Assembly (NCBI GenBank): GCA_023386815.1
Contig: JAEWIZ010000020.1
Coordinates: 83,932 to 147,931 of the forward strand
Source: Bacillota bacterium
GTDB taxonomy: Bacteria > Bacillota > Clostridia > Lachnospirales > Lachnospiraceae
DNA length: 64,000 nucleotides
Direction of reading: 5' to 3'
Below the pieces are notes generated by a model that did not search any database, was not told the DNA's origin, and saw only the letters and a program-made list of their open reading frames with translations. Shown here one piece after another: positions 1 to 8,319 of this stretch (its first letter is position 1; each line of letters starts with the position of its first letter). Both the position numbers and the translations under genes were made by a program.

Positions 1-72
1 ACGCGCAAGAATTTTCCCTTCTTCCAGTGCTTCATAAAACGGTTTTACAATTCTTTCTATTTTTATACCCAT
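1..72 (-). CDS. DUF35-type OB-fold/zinc-ribbon protein, N-terminus only
   Basis: Only the first 24 codons lie in the window; the gene runs off the left edge. The peptide (MGIKIERIVKPFYEAL, then EEGKILAR) matches the usual start of DUF35 proteins, small zinc-ribbon plus OB-fold partners of thiolase-like enzymes that help bind acyl-CoA. A strong AAGGAGG ribosome site precedes the ATG. It lies 12 bases after the thiolase-like gene on the same strand, the normal two-gene arrangement of this enzyme family, so the two probably form one complex. The assignment rests on the short N-terminus plus the neighbour. Confidence 0.6.
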   Translation of the reverse strand, partial: MGIKIERIVKPFYEALEEGKILAR

Positions 73-84
73 TATTCCGCCTCC

Positions 85-1383
85 TTAGCTATTATTTTTT
101 AGAATAGTACATGTCAGATTCTGTCCGCCTCCGAAACCACGCAGCATCGCATGCTTGACCGGATGTTTCACCTGGGTAGCTCCCATCTCACCACGCATCT
201 GTCTGACAGCTTCTACATAATCTGCCACGCCAGATGTACCATGTGCATGACCATACTGGCAACGACCGCCGTTTGTATTAATCGGCCGATCACCTTCAAA
301 GTTTGTCCGGCCTTCCTTGAAGTATTTCCATCCTTCTCCTGCCGGCAAATATCCACAGGCTTCTGCGCCCAACATCTGTGATGTCATCCAAAAGTCATTC
401 ACAAGGAACAGATCCATATCAGCACCAGTCAGACCTGTCAAATCACTTACCTGCTTATAAGCGGCCTCTGTAGCCCATTTCTCCAAATATGGAGTCCCCC
501 ATTCCAGACAGGAATGTCCAATCCCTAGTACTTCGATTGGATGGTCTGTATATTTGTAAGCCATCTCAGTCGGGCATACAATAAAGGCTGCAGCGCCGTC
601 ACAACGCTGTTCAAAATGGCTGGCACGTAAATATTTCCCTAACTTTGGATTAAATTTAGAATGTAAAAATGCCTCCGCACTATCTAATTTGAATTTGTGG
701 GCCAAATCCTCATAGGTATCCTTACTCAGGCTCAGTGGATGAAGTGATGCGCTCCGGCGGGCATTGATTGCCATTTTGGTAAGAACGTCATCAATTTCAT
801 TCTCAATACCGTTATCCATAACATAACGATCCAGCCACCCTTCTGTTCCTACCGATGTAGCACTGTTCGAAAACAGGGTATAATCTCTTGGCTGAACGGA
901 ACATAGTGTTTCATGAAACATCTGATCTGTACCGTAACGCCGCATAAAAATAGGCTTATCCGGCTCAGCCGCAGAATATGACATATCACATGCACCAGAT
1001 AAAACGATGTCATATGTACCAGCAGCCACATAATTAACCGCCTGCTCCAACGCTACGTACCCTGTACAGCACGCCTCACTATGGTGAGCTGAACCTTTAC
1101 CTTTCATACCGAACCAATTCGCTACATGCATATTAGCTGAACCAAAGTTACTCTGCCAGCCTGGACCAGCCTGAGCATGGATATAGAAATCTACTTCTTT
1201 CGCTGTAAGGCCCGCATCCTTCATAGCTTCAATTGCTGCCGCACCGAACAGTTCCCCTTCGCTTAATCCTTCTGTATCCTTATTATCCTTCGTCAACATA
1301 AATGGAGTCGCACCGACTCCGATGATGGATACACTTCTGCTATAAGGCTTCAGCGGTTGAATATCAACCTGATAATTTGTCAT
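85..1383 (-). CDS. Thiolase-family protein (SCP-x/acetyl-CoA acetyltransferase-like), DUF35-partnered type
   Basis: 432 residues with the thiolase fold. The nucleophile region is ACCTGYVALEQA with Cys105/Cys106, and the C-terminal catalytic-His region reads GGRCQYGHAHGTSG near residue 378. The usual second catalytic Cys motif (CxGxG) is replaced by GFGGGQ, with a Cys four residues later. This is typical of the SCP-2-like, DUF35-associated branch, whose members often do retro-Claisen or acyl-CoA cleavage chemistry and need the OB-fold subunit. It is cytoplasmic. The ATG follows GGGGGA. The true substrate cannot be read from sequence; a catabolic acyl-CoA thiolysis role is inferred. A PucR-type regulator lies beyond the IS110 insertion and could once have controlled it. 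Confidence 0.75.
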   Translation of the reverse strand: MTNYQVDIQPLKPYSRSVSIIGVGATPFMLTKDNKDTEGLSEGELFGAAAIEAMKDAGLTAKEVDFYIHAQAGPGWQSNFGSANMHVANWFGMKGKGSAHHSEACCTGYVALEQAVNYVAAGTYDIVLSGACDMSYSAAEPDKPIFMRRYGTDQMFHETLCSVQPRDYTLFSNSATSVGTEGWLDRYVMDNGIENEIDDVLTKMAINARRSASLHPLSLSKDTYEDLAHKFKLDSAEAFLHSKFNPKLGKYLRASHFEQRCDGAAAFIVCPTEMAYKYTDHPIEVLGIGHSCLEWGTPYLEKWATEAAYKQVSDLTGLTGADMDLFLVNDFWMTSQMLGAEACGYLPAGEGWKYFKEGRTNFEGDRPINTNGGRCQYGHAHGTSGVADYVEAVRQMRGEMGATQVKHPVKHAMLRGFGGGQNLTCTILKNNS

Positions 1384-1449
1384 ATTAAATCCCCCTAGTA
1401 TTATATTGGTGTAGTCATTAAGACTACTTGGTTAATAAGTTTCTATATC

Positions 1450-1736
1450 AGATAACAAAAGAAGATCAGATGTTATCTTAGTAATTACCCTGTCTGACGG
1501 TTCCCTAATAGACTCCATGCTTTACATAAAGTATAATTCGCTTGGATAGGATAAAGAATGTATCTCTCCTTGGGAAGTCAGTTCCTACTGGCTCATACCT
1601 ACGAAAAAGTCAATTAGTCCATTCAATGAGGTTTTATGATTCGGCTGGTTGGGAGCCTCAGGCTATACCCGTATCACATGCTAGGTTGTGTACTCATTTG
1701 ATGGAATTGGATTCCTATCTGAAAGGATTATTGCTC
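1450..1736 (+). ncRNA. Candidate IS110 bridge RNA (non-coding leader of the insertion sequence)
   Basis: In IS110-group elements the stretch between the left end and the transposase encodes a structured bridge (seek) RNA with target- and donor-binding loops. Here about 290 bases precede the likely transposase ATG. They contain a 7-bp inverted repeat AGATAAC/GTTATCT (1450-1478), a GGAA/TTCC hairpin near 1572-1588, and a stable hairpin AGCC-tca-GGCT flanked by GGG/CCC (1652-1671). The open frame through this stretch looks non-native in composition, which is why the protein start is placed at 1737. Exact RNA ends and loop assignments cannot be set by eye. Confidence 0.5.
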
Positions 1737-3044
1737 ATGTTAAACATTTTATTTCAAGATTTATTTCTCTCGGTCGGTATTGATGTTGGTGCAGACTTCA
1801 GCTGGATGTCTATCGCGCTACCTAACCAGACCTTTGTAGGAAAGCCTTATAAAATCCTACATTCTGATCTTAATTCCTTAAGCTTAGCTGTTTCTAAAAT
1901 AAAAGAAGCAGAAGAGCTGTATTCCTTAGAAAGTCGCATCTTTCTGGAATCCACGGGAATTTATCATTACCCACTCTTCTGCTATCTTCGTGATAAGGGT
2001 TTTAACTGCTCAGTTATCAATCCTATCATCACTAAGAATAGCACAAACATTAACATTAGAAAAGTACATAATGACCGCTTTGATTCTAGAAAGGCTGCCT
2101 TAGTCGGATTAAAACCAGATATAAAGGTATCCCTTATGCCATCAGACCTCGCTCTTGATTTAAGAAATCTTTCAAGGGAGTATTATGATCTGATGGACAA
2201 CCGCTCTGCTTATATTAATAAGTTGCAGGGCGAACTGCGAATGGTATTTCCGCAGTATTTAAAAATCTTTTCGAAAATAACTACGAATACATGTCTGACC
2301 TTATTGGAAAAATACACATCGCCAAAAGCTTTTCTAAGTATTTCAAAAGCTGAGATTGTTGACTGTATAAGGTCTACTGCTAGGTTTGGACTTACATATG
2401 CTGAAAACAAGTATAACGCCATAATCCAGGCTGCAACTGACGCAAACACCTTTGGATATTCTGTAGACAGTAATTTCAAGCGAATACGCCTGTATATCCG
2501 TTTTATCAGAAACTATGATATTGAAGTAGCATCTGTTCTTTCTGAAATGCATAACCTAGTTGCTGATAATGAAACTACCGATTTTGTAAAACAAATCCAT
2601 CTAATTGAATCTTATAAGGGAGCCGGTTTTTTATCTGCTGTAAGCCTGATGAGCGAAATCGGTGATTTTTCAGCATTTCATTCACCAAAGCAACTGTTTG
2701 CTTACTTTGGATTGGATCCTGCGGTAAAGCAATCTGGAAAATTTGAAGGCACTAAAATTTCTATGTCAAAACGAGGTTCCAGGATTGCCCGAAGAGTCCT
2801 TCATACAATGGCCTTAATAAGCATCAGTAAGAACCGTAATGGATCAGCTCAAAATCCTGTATTGCGTGATTATTATATTAAGAAATGCCAGTCAAAGCCT
2901 AAAATGGTTGCCCTTGGTGCTGTAATGCATAAGGTCTGCAACATTGTATTTGCAATCCTTCGGGATAAAAAAGAATTTACAATCATCACACCGGAAGAAC
3001 ATCAAACGAATTACTTAAAAGCTAAATGCGATAAGGCTGCATAA
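1737..3044 (+). CDS. IS110-family DEDD transposase/recombinase
   Basis: The N-terminal RuvC-like DEDD domain begins at VGIDVGADFSW, with Glu in FLESTGIYHY and the Asp pair in HNDRFDSRKA. The C-terminal Transposase_20 domain begins near LIESYKGAGF and holds the catalytic-serine segment QSGKFEGTKISMSKRGS. The start is placed at the ATG at 1737 because the family begins a few residues before the VGIDVG motif; a longer open frame back to 1542 would run through the RNA leader. The product, about 435 residues, has family-normal length and no frameshift, so the element may be active. The protein uses the bridge RNA to choose its target. Confidence 0.85.
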   Translation: MLNILFQDLFLSVGIDVGADFSWMSIALPNQTFVGKPYKILHSDLNSLSLAVSKIKEAEELYSLESRIFLESTGIYHYPLFCYLRDKGFNCSVINPIITKNSTNINIRKVHNDRFDSRKAALVGLKPDIKVSLMPSDLALDLRNLSREYYDLMDNRSAYINKLQGELRMVFPQYLKIFSKITTNTCLTLLEKYTSPKAFLSISKAEIVDCIRSTARFGLTYAENKYNAIIQAATDANTFGYSVDSNFKRIRLYIRFIRNYDIEVASVLSEMHNLVADNETTDFVKQIHLIESYKGAGFLSAVSLMSEIGDFSAFHSPKQLFAYFGLDPAVKQSGKFEGTKISMSKRGSRIARRVLHTMALISISKNRNGSAQNPVLRDYYIKKCQSKPKMVALGAVMHKVCNIVFAILRDKKEFTIITPEEHQTNYLKAKCDKAA

Positions 3045-3275
3045 AGTAAATCCATAATCAGATTCTGGGTTTTGGGGTTATTCCCAAGGGTTTATTAAAG
3101 TTACCCTTTTTCAATTCAAGAAATATCAAATATTTTTGGATTTAACTATTGACATTTCTTAGCTGGACTTTTTTACTATGTATACATATATTAATTATAG
3201 AATTTTGGGACATAATTATTTAGTATAAATACACGGAAAATCATTACTCATTTTCTACACTGGTATAGAAAAGTG

Positions 3276-3304
3276 TTGTTTTTACATTTAGAATATAGTA
3301 TACT
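3276..3304 (+). promoter_or_regulatory. Candidate sigma-A promoter of the PucR-family gene
   Basis: TTGTTT (3276-3281), a 17-base spacer and TATACT (3299-3304) stand 34 bases before the ATG of the regulator. The -35 is weak and the assignment is by eye. The rest of 3045-3275 is AT-rich and shows no gene; it includes the right end of the IS110 element. Confidence 0.4.
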
Positions 3305-3338
3305 TTTTGTAAATTAGGACAAAGAAAGGGGATCCGCT

Positions 3339-4883
3339 ATGTACATTGGATTAAAAAACATTCAACACCTGTTTGCTTCCTTTTCCACTCAGTTGATAAA
3401 TTCAGATGGTATTCATTGCCTCACCGGCTGGACGAAGCTTACCGATGAGCCCAGACCATTTACGGAACATCTCTTATATGTTTGCGAATACAGTGAAAAG
3501 TTGGATTTATCACTGTTTACAGAAAATATACATGTGCTGTGCATCGTAAAGGACGGAACGGATTTCACAGCGGTTGCTGAAAAATTCCCTTCAGATTTAA
3601 GTCTTTTACTGATCGAAAATCCCCATTCAACCCCCATCTATTCTGAGCTGCAACGGTATTTTAATATGCAATGCGGCATCGGCATGTTTAGTCAGACTCT
3701 ATTGGATTTTCTGGCCTCTGGAGATGACCTGCAACCGGTGATCGAGTATGCTTTTAGTATTTTTAGAAATCCGGTTTTTTTATTCGATCCCAACTATAAC
3801 CTGATTGCAGCAACCTGGGAGGCTATAGAAAAACTGAATATCCATGATCAGGTAGTTTTTACAAAACGATTAGGCGATCAGGATTTCGAAATGGTAAACC
3901 GACAAAATAATATACACAATAAAGTTCGGAAAAGCGAAATTCCAATTAAGGCCTATAACGAATTTCTTGGATATGAGCAGATGTATTGCGCCATCAATAC
4001 CCAAAAAGATTTGGGACATATCGTTGTCTCTGCTGTTAACAAACCTTTTGATCCCATTGACACTGAGTTTATGTTGATGTTAAAAAAGTTTGTTGGTCTA
4101 CAACTAAAAAAAGATTCGTTTATCCGCACTTCGAGAGGTTTCAATTATGAATATTTCTTGAAAGAGCTATTGGAGAAAAAAATTGCCATCGATTCTACGA
4201 ATACCTCGCAAATGCAATATGTAAACAAGGAATTTACTGGCAATATGTATTGTATGGTCGTAGAAACCGCTCGAAGTGCTTTTACTGTAAATACTACTCA
4301 TATGCGAAATGTGGTAGAAAGCAGATTCCCAAATTCTAAGACGATTATTTACAACAGTCAGATCATTGCTATTCTGAGCATCAAAACTAATCATCTGATT
4401 CCATCAGAATATTTGACTGCCGCTAAGAATATCTGCCAAGAAAATGGATTATATGCCGGATTAAGCAACTGCTTCCAGAACATTATGAAATTTGAGGAAT
4501 ATTACAAACAGGCACTACGTGCTATTGAACTTGGTATTTGTGAAATCAATGAACCGGGATTGTTCTGGTATAAGGATTATTATTTAGAGCATGTAAAAAA
4601 TATCTTTACGCAGAAAGAATCATCAGAAACATTTTGTCATCCAAAAATGAAATTCTTGATGGATTACGACAGAGAATATAATTCGGAATTGGCCTATACG
4701 TTATATATGTATTTGATTCACGAACGTAATCTGACCGCTGCCGCTGAGGCCATGAACCTTCATCGTACTTCTCTGGTTTACCGTTTCAAAAAGATCCAAG
4801 CTCTTTTAGGTGAATACTTCGATGACTATAAAGACCGTATGTACTTGATTCTTTCCTATGAAATGAGTAAAGAAAACCAATAA
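3339..4883 (+). CDS. PucR-family transcriptional regulator
   Basis: 514 residues. The last ~70 residues form the PucR C-terminal helix-turn-helix (HTH_30): ERNLTAAAEAMNLHRTSLVYR followed by FKKIQALLG. The central part resembles the GGDEF-like/CdaR ligand-domain region of this family, and the N-terminus is a PucR-type sensor region. There is no signal peptide or membrane segment. The ribosome site is AAAGGGGAT before the ATG. Family members switch on catabolic genes after binding a small metabolite. The diverging acyl-CoA genes across the IS element are the obvious candidate targets, but that is inference. A strong terminator follows at 4921-4974. Confidence 0.75.
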   Translation: MYIGLKNIQHLFASFSTQLINSDGIHCLTGWTKLTDEPRPFTEHLLYVCEYSEKLDLSLFTENIHVLCIVKDGTDFTAVAEKFPSDLSLLLIENPHSTPIYSELQRYFNMQCGIGMFSQTLLDFLASGDDLQPVIEYAFSIFRNPVFLFDPNYNLIAATWEAIEKLNIHDQVVFTKRLGDQDFEMVNRQNNIHNKVRKSEIPIKAYNEFLGYEQMYCAINTQKDLGHIVVSAVNKPFDPIDTEFMLMLKKFVGLQLKKDSFIRTSRGFNYEYFLKELLEKKIAIDSTNTSQMQYVNKEFTGNMYCMVVETARSAFTVNTTHMRNVVESRFPNSKTIIYNSQIIAILSIKTNHLIPSEYLTAAKNICQENGLYAGLSNCFQNIMKFEEYYKQALRAIELGICEINEPGLFWYKDYYLEHVKNIFTQKESSETFCHPKMKFLMDYDREYNSELAYTLYMYLIHERNLTAAAEAMNLHRTSLVYRFKKIQALLGEYFDDYKDRMYLILSYEMSKENQ

Positions 4884-4920
4884 GATTAAAGAAATGATTT
4901 GAACTACTACCATGATATAC

Positions 4921-4974
4921 CAAAGGGGCTGTCGCACTGGCGGTTTTTTAATCGCCAGTGCGACAGCCCCTTTG
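4921..4974 (+). terminator. 22-bp perfect hairpin, intergenic terminator repeat
   Basis: Two perfect 22-base arms (CAAAGGGGCTGTCGCA... and its complement) enclose the loop GTTTTTTAAT. It lies 37 bases after the PucR stop. The core GGGGCTGTCGCA recurs as a half-site at 49080-49093 and, degenerate, at 48801-48845, so this looks like a dispersed terminator-type hairpin family rather than a single-use terminator. Confidence 0.8.
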
Positions 4975-5029
4975 ATGAGAAAATCACTTCATGCTCAACA
5001 GGCTAAAGTCCATAAAAAAGGAGACGCTC

Positions 5030-5475
5030 TCACATCTTCATAACTTCCTCTAGCACACTCATAATATACATTTATTGTAGTGTTTATTTTTCTCAATAAT
5101 CTTCCACAATGGGGACAATAAAAGATACCTTTTCTTCTGTCTTTACCCTTTAGAAGATCTCTTTTTTCGCTTAATGGCATCATTTTTCGTTGTTGACTTT
5201 CGTAATGATCCCCTCATGGGTAACCTCGACGATAATCCAGTTTTCTCTATCCACTTTTATGTTATCTGTCTTAGCAATATTTGTTCGAACACGTACATTA
5301 CCAACCATATCACCAGCATACCTTTGGTCTCTCAGTATCTTTATTACTTTCGCTGATGTCCATATTGTTTTATTATCGATGGGATAATTAACGCTTTTTA
5401 TAGGTTTTTGCATACCAAGCAGGTGTCATAAAATGAAATTCATTCAGCTTTTTTTGCAATCTGAACACTATAATA
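5030..5475 (-). pseudogene. Broken internal fragment of a large serine recombinase
   Basis: Translated on the minus strand, two pieces match the middle of the intact recombinase at 6697-8319: the recombinase domain (DNKTIWTSAKVIKILRDQRY, GDMVGNVRVRT) and the zinc ribbon (GIFYCPHCGRLLRK). The two pieces are out of frame with each other, and a short stretch equal to AKDIFL is deleted between them. The N-terminal catalytic resolvase domain and the C-terminal coiled coil are absent. DNA similarity to 7230-7670 is high throughout. It is a decayed remnant of a second element or of a partial duplication, and it cannot be functional. Confidence 0.85.
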
Positions 5476-5510
5476 TTATTAAGATACAACCTGGTGATTG
5501 AGATATCTTT

Positions 5511-5609
5511 CTATGATGTGACATATGGACATAGTCCAAATAATTCTTTTTTTGCCATCACGGTATCCTTTCTGATACTGGTATCGTTAAATATCGTACT
5601 TGCATTCAT
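5511..5609 (-). pseudogene. 5' fragment of an HxlR-family regulator
   Basis: The 32-codon frame includes MAKKELFGLCPYVTS, which resembles the N-terminus of HxlR-type winged-helix regulators (KKEL..CPYVTSQ..LSGKW...), then stops before the DNA-binding wing. It is divergent from the flavin-binding gene at 5678, a usual pairing for HxlR regulators and small flavoproteins. The remainder of the gene is missing next to the recombinase remnant, so insertion or excision damage is the likely cause of truncation. Confidence 0.55.
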
Positions 5610-5677
5610 AATCTCTTAAGTTATAATAACACCTGTAAAATAAAAATACAATAAAATAAAAATTGGAGGACTTATTT

Positions 5678-6073
5678 GTGAATGAAGTACTAAATTACTT
5701 GAAATCCTGTGGAACCTTTTACATTGCAACCGTTGAAGAAGAGCAACCTCATGTAAGACCATTTGGAGCAGTCTGCAAATTTGAAGGCAAACTTTATATT
5801 GTAACAAATAATCAGAAAAACGTTTATGCACAAATGCTGAATAATGCAAAAGTTGAAATCTGTGGAATGTCAAAAGGAACTTGGATCCGCATTGAAGGAA
5901 AAGCAATTCATGACTCTCGCCGTGAAGCACGAGTAGCTATGATGGATGACAACAAGGCAAGTCTTAGCAGTATGTATACCGTAGATGATAACCTGATGGA
6001 AGTATTGTATTTAGAGGATGCAACAGCAACCATCTATTCTTTCACTGGGGAACCTAAAGTTATCAATTTTTAA
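5678..6073 (+). CDS. Pyridoxamine 5'-phosphate oxidase-like flavin-binding protein
   Basis: 131 residues with the split-barrel FMN-binding fold: CGTFYIATVEEEQPHVRPFG and the strand GKLYIVTNNQKNVYAQM. These small proteins bind FMN or F420-like flavins and reduce small substrates or act as flavin reductases. The GTG at 5678 is chosen because GGAGGA lies seven bases before it; the upstream TTG at 5663 would overlap the ribosome site itself. It is probably host DNA, the last intact gene before the ICE. A good terminator hairpin follows at 6155. Confidence 0.75.
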   Translation: MNEVLNYLKSCGTFYIATVEEEQPHVRPFGAVCKFEGKLYIVTNNQKNVYAQMLNNAKVEICGMSKGTWIRIEGKAIHDSRREARVAMMDDNKASLSSMYTVDDNLMEVLYLEDATATIYSFTGEPKVINF

Positions 6074-6154
6074 ATATCACCATGACGGAATGTGAAAACA
6101 TCAGCCGACTATCCAAAAAGAAGCATCCTGTCAGATTATAATTTTACTGATTCT

Positions 6155-6194
6155 ATATCATAAAAGCCGTGGAAGACAGCGGCTTTTATGATAT
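6155..6194 (+). terminator. Rho-independent-type hairpin after the flavoprotein gene
   Basis: 15-bp perfect arms ATATCATAAAAGCCG/CGGCTTTTATGATAT with a 10-base loop. The arms are A- and T-rich at the base, so it can serve both strands. Confidence 0.7.
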
Positions 6195-6358
6195 AAAATC
6201 TATTTTAAGACCCTCATCAGAGGTCTCCACCATTCCATCCATTTTCTTATTCATCTTGAAGAGTTTCCAATAATTTCGCTCTTTGCCTTTTAATCCGCTA
6301 TGACATATTAATTAAATTGTATCTATCACTTAAGAAAACTTGCTTGTAGCAAAAAATG

Positions 6359-6410
6359 AGCCACTTTACAATGAAACAGGTAATCTAACCTGCTTATATA
6401 TAAAGTGGCT
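6359..6410. terminator. Nested inverted repeat, probable bidirectional terminator
   Basis: The outer arms AGCCACTTTA/TAAAGTGGCT enclose an inner hairpin CAGGT-aatcta-ACCTG, followed by TTAAAAAA. No gene covers it. Confidence 0.55.
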
Positions 6411-6696
6411 TAAAAAACGTATATATTTAGTATAATTCTCTCTGACTAATTCTTTAGTTTAAAACTATTGTGAATCCGTATTAGCTTATTTGGCCGGCAC
6501 TGTTGTTGGAATAGCCATTTCTGTATTGCTTGTTTCTTCTTCCACTTTTGGAGTTTCAGATTAACCATCTACATAAGCAACCCTTGATTGATTGCCAACT
6601 AATAACCTTTACTAAAAAGCTCTTATTTCTAACATATAAGTCTCATATTTATTATAATCGTTTATCACTTTTTCACCGTATTCCATCACAATTCCT
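6411..6696. other. Gene-poor border between host DNA and the ICE
   Basis: There is no complete gene. On the plus strand about 6466-6564 reads as a hydrophobic C-terminal scrap (LAYLAGTVVGIAISVLLVS, ending at a TAA at 6562-6564), perhaps the 3' end of a membrane protein gene cut by ICE insertion. The left end of the ICE is therefore expected here, just outside the recombinase genes, but no duplicated core could be confirmed because the other end is outside the window. Confidence 0.3.
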
Positions 6697-8319
6697 TTAC
6701 CCAGCACTCCTATGTTCGAGTAATCTTATTAGTTGTTTTCCTATATCCTCAAATCTCCAAACCACTGATACATCCACATCCGTTGTAACAATTACCTTAC
6801 TGGCAAACTCTGAAATATCTGAGTAAGAAATTTCTTTCATATTTTTATATTTTTCTATCAACTCTCGCATTTTCTGTTCCAGCTGATCTTGTTCTTCCTT
6901 GCTACCAATATCATTTGCAATTTGCACCTTTTTCGATTCTAATTCATCTATTTGCATGGTGATCTGTTGCTTCCTAAGAATATATTCATCTTTTGTGATT
7001 ACTCCATCTCTATAACGTTCATATAGGCTCATCTTAGATTGCATTAATTTATTAACTGCTGCATCCACATCTGCTGCTGTCATGATTGTCTGGGACTCTT
7101 TCATCTTCGTACGTTTAATTTCACGTATAAGTATTTCACCTTCAATCAGTACCTGCATATAAGCTCGGATCATATCAGTTATGATTTCTATCAATCTCTT
7201 TTCAGATACCCGAATCTTTGTACATTCTGATTTTGGCTCATAACTTCCTCTAGCACACTCATAATATGGGTTTATTGTAGTATTGGTCTTTCTCAATAAA
7301 CGCCCGCAATGGGGACAATAAAAGATACCTTTTCTTCTGTCTTTGCCTTTTGAGGGGTCCTTCTTGTCACCTAAAGGCATGATGTCGTTGTTGACCTTCA
7401 AGAAAATATCTTTCGCTACAATTCCTTCGTGGGTACCCTCTACAATAATCCAGTTTTCTCTATCTACCTTTATATTATCTGTCCTAGCAATTTTAGTACG
7501 AACACGTACATTGCCAACCATATCACCAGCATACCTTTGGTCTCTCAGTATCTTTATTACTTTAGCTGATGTCCATATTGTTTTATTATCCATAGGATAA
7601 TTACGCTTTTTATAGGCTCTTGCATACCACGCAGGTGTCATAATATTAAGTTCATTCAGTTTTTTTGCAATCTGAACACCATTCAAACCATCCAAGGCAT
7701 ATTGAAAAATCATCTGTACAATAGGAGCTGTCTCTTCATCAATAATCAGCTGATGCTTGTTTACCGGATTCTTCTTGTAACCGAATATAGCTATTGGACT
7801 TATGTAATCTCCTCTATTCTGCCTGCTTTTAATTCCACTCTTTACCTTCTTAGATAAATCTTTAATATAATAATCATTGATTAGATTCATCATTGGAATT
7901 GTGATTCCTTCAGAAGAATCCAATTCATTACTATCGTAGCCATCATTAATAGATATAACTCTAATCTGTAGTTCTGGGAATATTTCCTCCAGATATTTAC
8001 CAACTCCAAGAAAGTTCCTGCCAAATCTAGAATAATCCTTAAATATGATAGTATCTATTTTTCGGCATTCTGCATCTGCTATCATTTTTTGAAAATTCGG
8101 CCTGTTAAAGTTCGTTCCCGAATAACCATCATCACAATACTCTATTAAGTTACTATTCAAGAATTCTTTTCTTCTTTTTAGAAAATTTTCTATCAACTTC
8201 CTTTGATTAGAAATGCTGTTACTTTCCTCTTTCATTGTCCCATTTTGGTCTGAGCCTACGTCATAATCTTCATCTGACAATCTGAGATAAATACCTATAT
8301 TTCTACTTAATCTTAGCAT
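6697..8319 (-). CDS. Large serine recombinase, third gene of ICE trio
   Basis: About 540 residues. The N-terminal resolvase domain has IYLRLSDED, in which the Ser is the nucleophile, and the Arg motif KDYSRFGRN. The recombinase domain is near 170-290, a zinc ribbon follows (YCPHCGRLL...YYECARGSY) and then a coiled coil. It overlaps the end of the preceding gene, so translation is coupled. Both a GTG at 8328 and the ATG at 8319 are possible; the ATG is favoured. Large serine recombinases integrate and excise the element by cutting at a two-base core. Its central segment is the source of the decayed copy at 5030-5475. Confidence 0.85.
   Translation of the reverse strand: MLRLSRNIGIYLRLSDEDYDVGSDQNGTMKEESNSISNQRKLIENFLKRRKEFLNSNLIEYCDDGYSGTNFNRPNFQKMIADAECRKIDTIIFKDYSRFGRNFLGVGKYLEEIFPELQIRVISINDGYDSNELDSSEGITIPMMNLINDYYIKDLSKKVKSGIKSRQNRGDYISPIAIFGYKKNPVNKHQLIIDEETAPIVQMIFQYALDGLNGVQIAKKLNELNIMTPAWYARAYKKRNYPMDNKTIWTSAKVIKILRDQRYAGDMVGNVRVRTKIARTDNIKVDRENWIIVEGTHEGIVAKDIFLKVNNDIMPLGDKKDPSKGKDRRKGIFYCPHCGRLLRKTNTTINPYYECARGSYEPKSECTKIRVSEKRLIEIITDMIRAYMQVLIEGEILIREIKRTKMKESQTIMTAADVDAAVNKLMQSKMSLYERYRDGVITKDEYILRKQQITMQIDELESKKVQIANDIGSKEEQDQLEQKMRELIEKYKNMKEISYSDISEFASKVIVTTDVDVSVVWRFEDIGKQLIRLLEHRSAG

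Larger units (their letters stand above)
1440..3060 (+). mobile_element. IS110-family insertion sequence (ends approximate)
   Basis: The element consists of the candidate bridge-RNA leader and one DEDD transposase gene. It sits between the thiolase-like gene and the PucR regulator. IS110 elements lack long terminal inverted repeats and usually make no target duplication, so the borders are only estimates: left somewhere in 1390-1450 and right shortly after 3044. No second copy was seen in the window. Confidence 0.7.

Noticed and set aside
1542..1736. N-terminal extension of the IS110 transposase frame
   Set aside because: IS110 proteins begin close to the first Asp motif, and this stretch has the features of the RNA leader; no ribosome site at 1542.
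6530..6826. 98-codon plus-strand ORF at the ICE left edge
   Set aside because: It runs antisense into the end of the recombinase gene and looks random in composition.
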